From NCBI RefSeq assembly GCF_026107645.2, contig NZ_JAPCHV010000011.1, forward strand, positions 85,253 through 149,252: a stretch of 64,000 nt of DNA, in the 5' to 3' direction. Below, in pieces: positions 61,518 to 64,000 of the stretch. Within the stretch, counting starts at the first letter, position 1; each line of letters starts with the position of its first letter. The position numbers were made by a program, and so were the translations under genes. The notes beneath the pieces were generated by a model. That model worked only from the letters and a program-made list of their open reading frames with translations. It searched no databases and was not told where the DNA came from. The DNA comes from Flavobacterium sp. MFBS3-15 (GTDB lineage: Bacteria > Bacteroidota > Bacteroidia > Flavobacteriales > Flavobacteriaceae).

Positions 61518-62396
61518 ATGAAACGCGTGCCGCCCAAAACAGCCGTAAGGCGGGCGAAACCGAAAACCAGGGAAACCGCTAAGCTATCCCAGGGTAAGCT
61601 ACTCAGGTATCCCTTCCTGTTATTGCTTTTGGCCTTTGTCGCTGTGGCTGTATACCAATACCGCCATGGTATCCTGTATTGGCTTGGTTTTAAAGTGAAT
61701 AGCCGTATTGAATCCCTGACCAAAGAGGAAAGGAAAATCGAAAACCTGCGCATTTATGAGATATTGGGCCGCCACAAAGACAAGGTGTTTGGGTTGGATG
61801 TGTCTCATTACCAGGGTCGTATCGTTTGGGACAGCCTGAAGAAAGACAATGCCGAATTCCCCATGCAATTTGTGTTTATCCGCGCAACGGCAGGTAAGGA
61901 TGGCGTAGATACCGAGTTTACCCGTAACTGGAAAGGGGCTGCCCGTGCTGGGCTCGTCCGTGGGGCATACCATTATTACCGGCCCGACGAGAACTCCCTC
62001 AAGCAGGCCGAAAGCTTCATAAAGCGCGTAAAGCTTGGCAAAGGCGACCTCCCACCTGTGCTGGACATCGAGAAAATTCCCGCCGGGCAAAGTATGGACA
62101 GTCTCAAAAGCGGCCTGAAAAAGTGGCTTGGCAAGGTAGAGGGCCACTATGGCATGAAGCCCATCCTTTATAGCGGCGAGCGCTTTTATGCCGACTTTTT
62201 AAAGGACGAATTTCAGGACTATACCCTCTGGATTGCCAACTATAGCTTTTTCGCTGATGAGATCAAAAAAGAGTGGCTTTTCTGGCAGTTTACCGACAAG
62301 GGATCGGTCGGGGGGATAGAGGGGGATGTTGATGTGAATATTTTTAATGGTAACAGGGAGATTTGGGAGACGTACCTGCAGAATTTAGGGAAGTAA
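61518..62396 (+). CDS. GH25 family lysozyme, membrane-anchored
   Basis: A 292-residue protein with a basic N-terminus (RAKPKTRETAK), one transmembrane helix (about 31-48) and a GH25 domain (about 90-290): FGLDVSHYQGRIVWDSLK, FIRATAGKDGVD, GAYHYYRP, PPVLDIEKIP with the catalytic Asp/Glu, LWIANY and FWQFTDKGSVGGIEGDVD. It should cleave peptidoglycan in the periplasm as a cell-wall-remodelling enzyme rather than a phage lysin, given the anchor and the pssA context. Confidence 0.93.
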   Translation: MKRVPPKTAVRRAKPKTRETAKLSQGKLLRYPFLLLLLAFVAVAVYQYRHGILYWLGFKVNSRIESLTKEERKIENLRIYEILGRHKDKVFGLDVSHYQGRIVWDSLKKDNAEFPMQFVFIRATAGKDGVDTEFTRNWKGAARAGLVRGAYHYYRPDENSLKQAESFIKRVKLGKGDLPPVLDIEKIPAGQSMDSLKSGLKKWLGKVEGHYGMKPILYSGERFYADFLKDEFQDYTLWIANYSFFADEIKKEWLFWQFTDKGSVGGIEGDVDVNIFNGNREIWETYLQNLGK

Positions 62397-62653
62397 CAGG
62401 GCGGTTTTTGCATGTGCCCATGATGATTTTTGATGGTCCCCATGATGATATTTTGATTGCATCTATTTTGTAAGAAAAATTTTATTTTTTTTTACACTGA
62501 AAATGTGCAGCGCAAAAATGAAACATTTTCAATTCATCTCATTATTGCTATACGACGAAAAAAAATCCTGCAATGAAATCAACCCGGCTCAACCTCTGTA
62601 AAATATTCCTGCCCGCTGCTGCGTTAAACCATAAACCGGTAAATTCAACAACC

Positions 62654-63046
62654 ATGAAATCAATTCTTTTATCCTGCCTGGTGCTGGTCATTATGGCCTG
62701 CTCATCTTCCAAAAGCAATCCTTCAGCCCGAAATGCCGACGCCACCGTAGCCGATGATTACGGCTACAGCGAAACCAATCCTATAAAAGTAGGTGGTGTC
62801 AACAGCGGCCCGGCCAATGAGCGCCGCTACCTCGAACGCCTGACCGGCCCCAATGGCGAACCCATAGCTTATGTGCGCCTTGGGAGCTGCTGCCCGTTTG
62901 AGACAAAAAACAGCGCATGGGGCGGGATGCTCGACCGCTATGAGATTGTGATCGATGGCGACCCCGAAAAGAAGATACTTTACCTTAACATGTATGATTC
63001 CGACAAGCTCTATGCGCCGAAGGGATTTAAGCTGGATGGGAAATAA
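62654..63046 (+). CDS. Small lipoprotein of unknown function
   Basis: About 130 residues. From the ATG at 62654 the protein starts MKSILLSCLVLVIMACSSSK, a typical lipoprotein signal with lipobox I-M-A-C (Cys17). An in-frame ATG at 62573 would put 27 extra residues before the signal and is rejected. The mature part contains GYSETNPIKVGG, RRYLERLTGPNGEP and GSCCPFETKNS, well-structured motifs with a Cys-Cys pair. I recognise a Bacteroidota lipoprotein family but no activity. The 257-base gap before it holds AT-rich sequence and a repeated CCATGATGAT. Confidence 0.8.
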   Translation: MKSILLSCLVLVIMACSSSKSNPSARNADATVADDYGYSETNPIKVGGVNSGPANERRYLERLTGPNGEPIAYVRLGSCCPFETKNSAWGGMLDRYEIVIDGDPEKKILYLNMYDSDKLYAPKGFKLDGK

Positions 63047-63140
63047 GCTGTCGGCGCTATTAAAGATTATCCACGCCGATACCTATATTTGCATGAAGGA
63101 ATTGCCGGAAATTTGTACCCGGCAATGCATAACATAAGTT

Positions 63141-63869
63141 ATGGGCATGGAGCAATTTAAGATTAGTGAAGCAGGAATATCAGAATTAAAAAAAAGCATG
63201 ATGGCTAAGGCTTTACCATTTGCAGTAATGGCGGTGCTTGGTGGCGGGCTAATGGCTTACTTTAATCGCAGTGAGGGACAGGGAAGCCTGCCCGCATTGC
63301 TGCTTGTGATTCCGCTATTCGGCGTACTGATTGTCATTGGGCTTTCAAGGGCGCTTAATATGCAGAAGACGATATTGGAAAGCTATCGCTTTAGCATCGA
63401 TGAGCATTATGTGCGAAGGAAACAGAACAATACTCCTGATATAAACATTCCTTTGGGAGAGATATCCGCAATCGTAAAACATCCTAATGGAAATATTATC
63501 ATTAAAGGCCGTTCGGCAAATGACATAATAGGAATATTCGCGCAGACTGAAGATTACGGCAGACTCGAAAGCCGCCTTTCCGAAGTAATGCCCATAGTAC
63601 AAAAAACTCATGTTCCGTTCTTTCAAAGGTTTCAAATACTCCTTCTCATTCCAGTAATGCTATTGATGGCAGGTATTTTCATCGCCGAAAATATAATCGT
63701 CGTGGGCACTTGCGGCATAGTCTTGCTGGGGGTTCTTGGCTGGTCGTTTTTTATAATCAAAAAGGACAGGAATCTGGATGAAAAGACAAGGAAAGCCTCA
63801 CGCTGGATCGTCTTAGTGATGGCTTCCATCGTTGGCATTATGTATCTTAAACTCACAGGGAAATCATAG
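63141..63869 (+). CDS. Hypothetical membrane protein, PH-like central domain
   Basis: A 242-residue protein with two N-terminal helices (about 23-40 and 50-68), a soluble beta-rich middle part (about 75-150; YRFSIDEHYVRRKQNN, IPLGEISAIVKHPNGNIIIKG) that resembles a bacterial PH-like domain, and three C-terminal helices. Family not named with certainty. Closed by the terminator at 63882-63917. An alternative start is ATG 63147. Confidence 0.75.
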   Translation: MGMEQFKISEAGISELKKSMMAKALPFAVMAVLGGGLMAYFNRSEGQGSLPALLLVIPLFGVLIVIGLSRALNMQKTILESYRFSIDEHYVRRKQNNTPDINIPLGEISAIVKHPNGNIIIKGRSANDIIGIFAQTEDYGRLESRLSEVMPIVQKTHVPFFQRFQILLLIPVMLLMAGIFIAENIIVVGTCGIVLLGVLGWSFFIIKKDRNLDEKTRKASRWIVLVMASIVGIMYLKLTGKS

Positions 63870-63881
63870 GGCAGTAGTAAC

Positions 63882-63917
63882 AAAAAAGGGGCTGTCTCAA
63901 AAGGATAGCCCCTTTTT
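63882..63917. terminator. Intrinsic terminator, bidirectional
   Basis: Stem AAAAAGGGGCTGTC/GATAGCCCCTTTTT (14 bp, one G-T pair) with 7-base loop TCAAAAG and A/T tracts on both sides. The remaining 83 bases of the window show no gene. Confidence 0.85.
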
Positions 63918-64000
63918 CATTTTAATTAAGTTTACTTTTCTTTGCATGCTGATTTTGACATTTTAAAGTCTCCTTTTTAGCCCATAAAAGGTTATACGTT

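Noticed and set aside
61518..62396. Phage endolysin / prophage remnant
   Set aside because: The GH25 domain is anchored by an N-terminal helix and cotranscribed with pssA; no holin or other phage gene is nearby.
62573..62653. Upstream start for the small lipoprotein
   Set aside because: Would bury the lipoprotein signal peptide 27 residues inside the protein.
63882..63917. Insertion-sequence terminal repeat (GGGGCTGTCTC-like)
   Set aside because: The motif resembles some IS ends, but no transposase is seen in the window and the stem with A/T tracts is adequately explained as a terminator.

Overview
The window reads as the chromosome of a Bacteroidota bacterium, most likely a Flavobacteriia/Flavobacterium relative. 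The evidence is the DUF5686 and CarboxypepD_reg/beta-barrel outer-membrane proteins, a PorV-type type IX secretion protein, an UpxY-like NusG paralog, DUF4105/Lnb, promoters of the TTG-n17-23-TAnnTTTG type, few recognisable Shine-Dalgarno sites, and tRNA genes without an encoded CCA. No transposase, integrase, prophage gene or CRISPR array was seen.

Layout. (1) 1-17.5 kb is core and small accessory genes: a DUF5686 protein cut by the window edge, two tandem outer-membrane beta-barrel paralogs, a secreted protein, a nucleotidyltransferase with a small partner, der, a four-helix-bundle (23S rRNA IVP-type) gene, era, tRNA-fMet, several small hypothetical genes, a KTSC/J-like protein, a CoA-binding protein, a sodium:solute symporter and recR. 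The intergenic spaces here hold several different inverted or tandem repeats, including heptad arrays around the four-helix-bundle gene and two duplicated tRNA-fMet 3' ends. (2) 17.8-58.4 kb is one very large surface-polysaccharide locus. (3) 58.4-64 kb returns to housekeeping and envelope genes (DUF4105/Lnb, PorV-like, pssA, GH25 lysozyme, a lipoprotein, a membrane protein).

The polysaccharide locus has recognisable sub-blocks. The first makes acidic precursors: a WbpP-like epimerase, a WbpO/TviB-like dehydrogenase, UDP-glucose dehydrogenase and a UDP-glucuronate 4-epimerase, with an UpxY-like antiterminator between them. The second is a complete sulfate activation and recycling set (cysQ, a tandem DUF2061 membrane protein, cysC, cysD, cysN) with no PAPS reductase or sulfite reductase nearby. 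The third is an AT-rich assembly core: Wzx flippase, Wzy-like polymerase, six glycosyltransferases, two serial-hexapeptide acyltransferases, three PAPS-type sulfotransferases and two unusual CE4-like deacetylases. The fourth makes GDP-fucose (fcl, gmd). The fifth combines a PglC-like phosphoglycosyl transferase with a dedicated ACP, KASIII and ketoreductase and PglD-, PglE- and PglF-like enzymes, which together could make and acylate a QuiNAc4N-type initiating sugar. The last is the export machinery (Wza-like lipoprotein, Wzc tyrosine autokinase with a YG-repeat tail, and a convergent PHP-type phosphatase).

Taken together the window most plausibly encodes a sulfated, uronic-acid-rich, fucose-containing, Wzy-dependent capsule or exopolysaccharide. 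Its deacetylase-deacetylase-sulfotransferase run at 34.6-38.3 kb suggests an N-deacetylation/N-sulfation logic like that of animal heparan sulfate. The structure and chemistry are inference; gene families are read from motifs without database searches.
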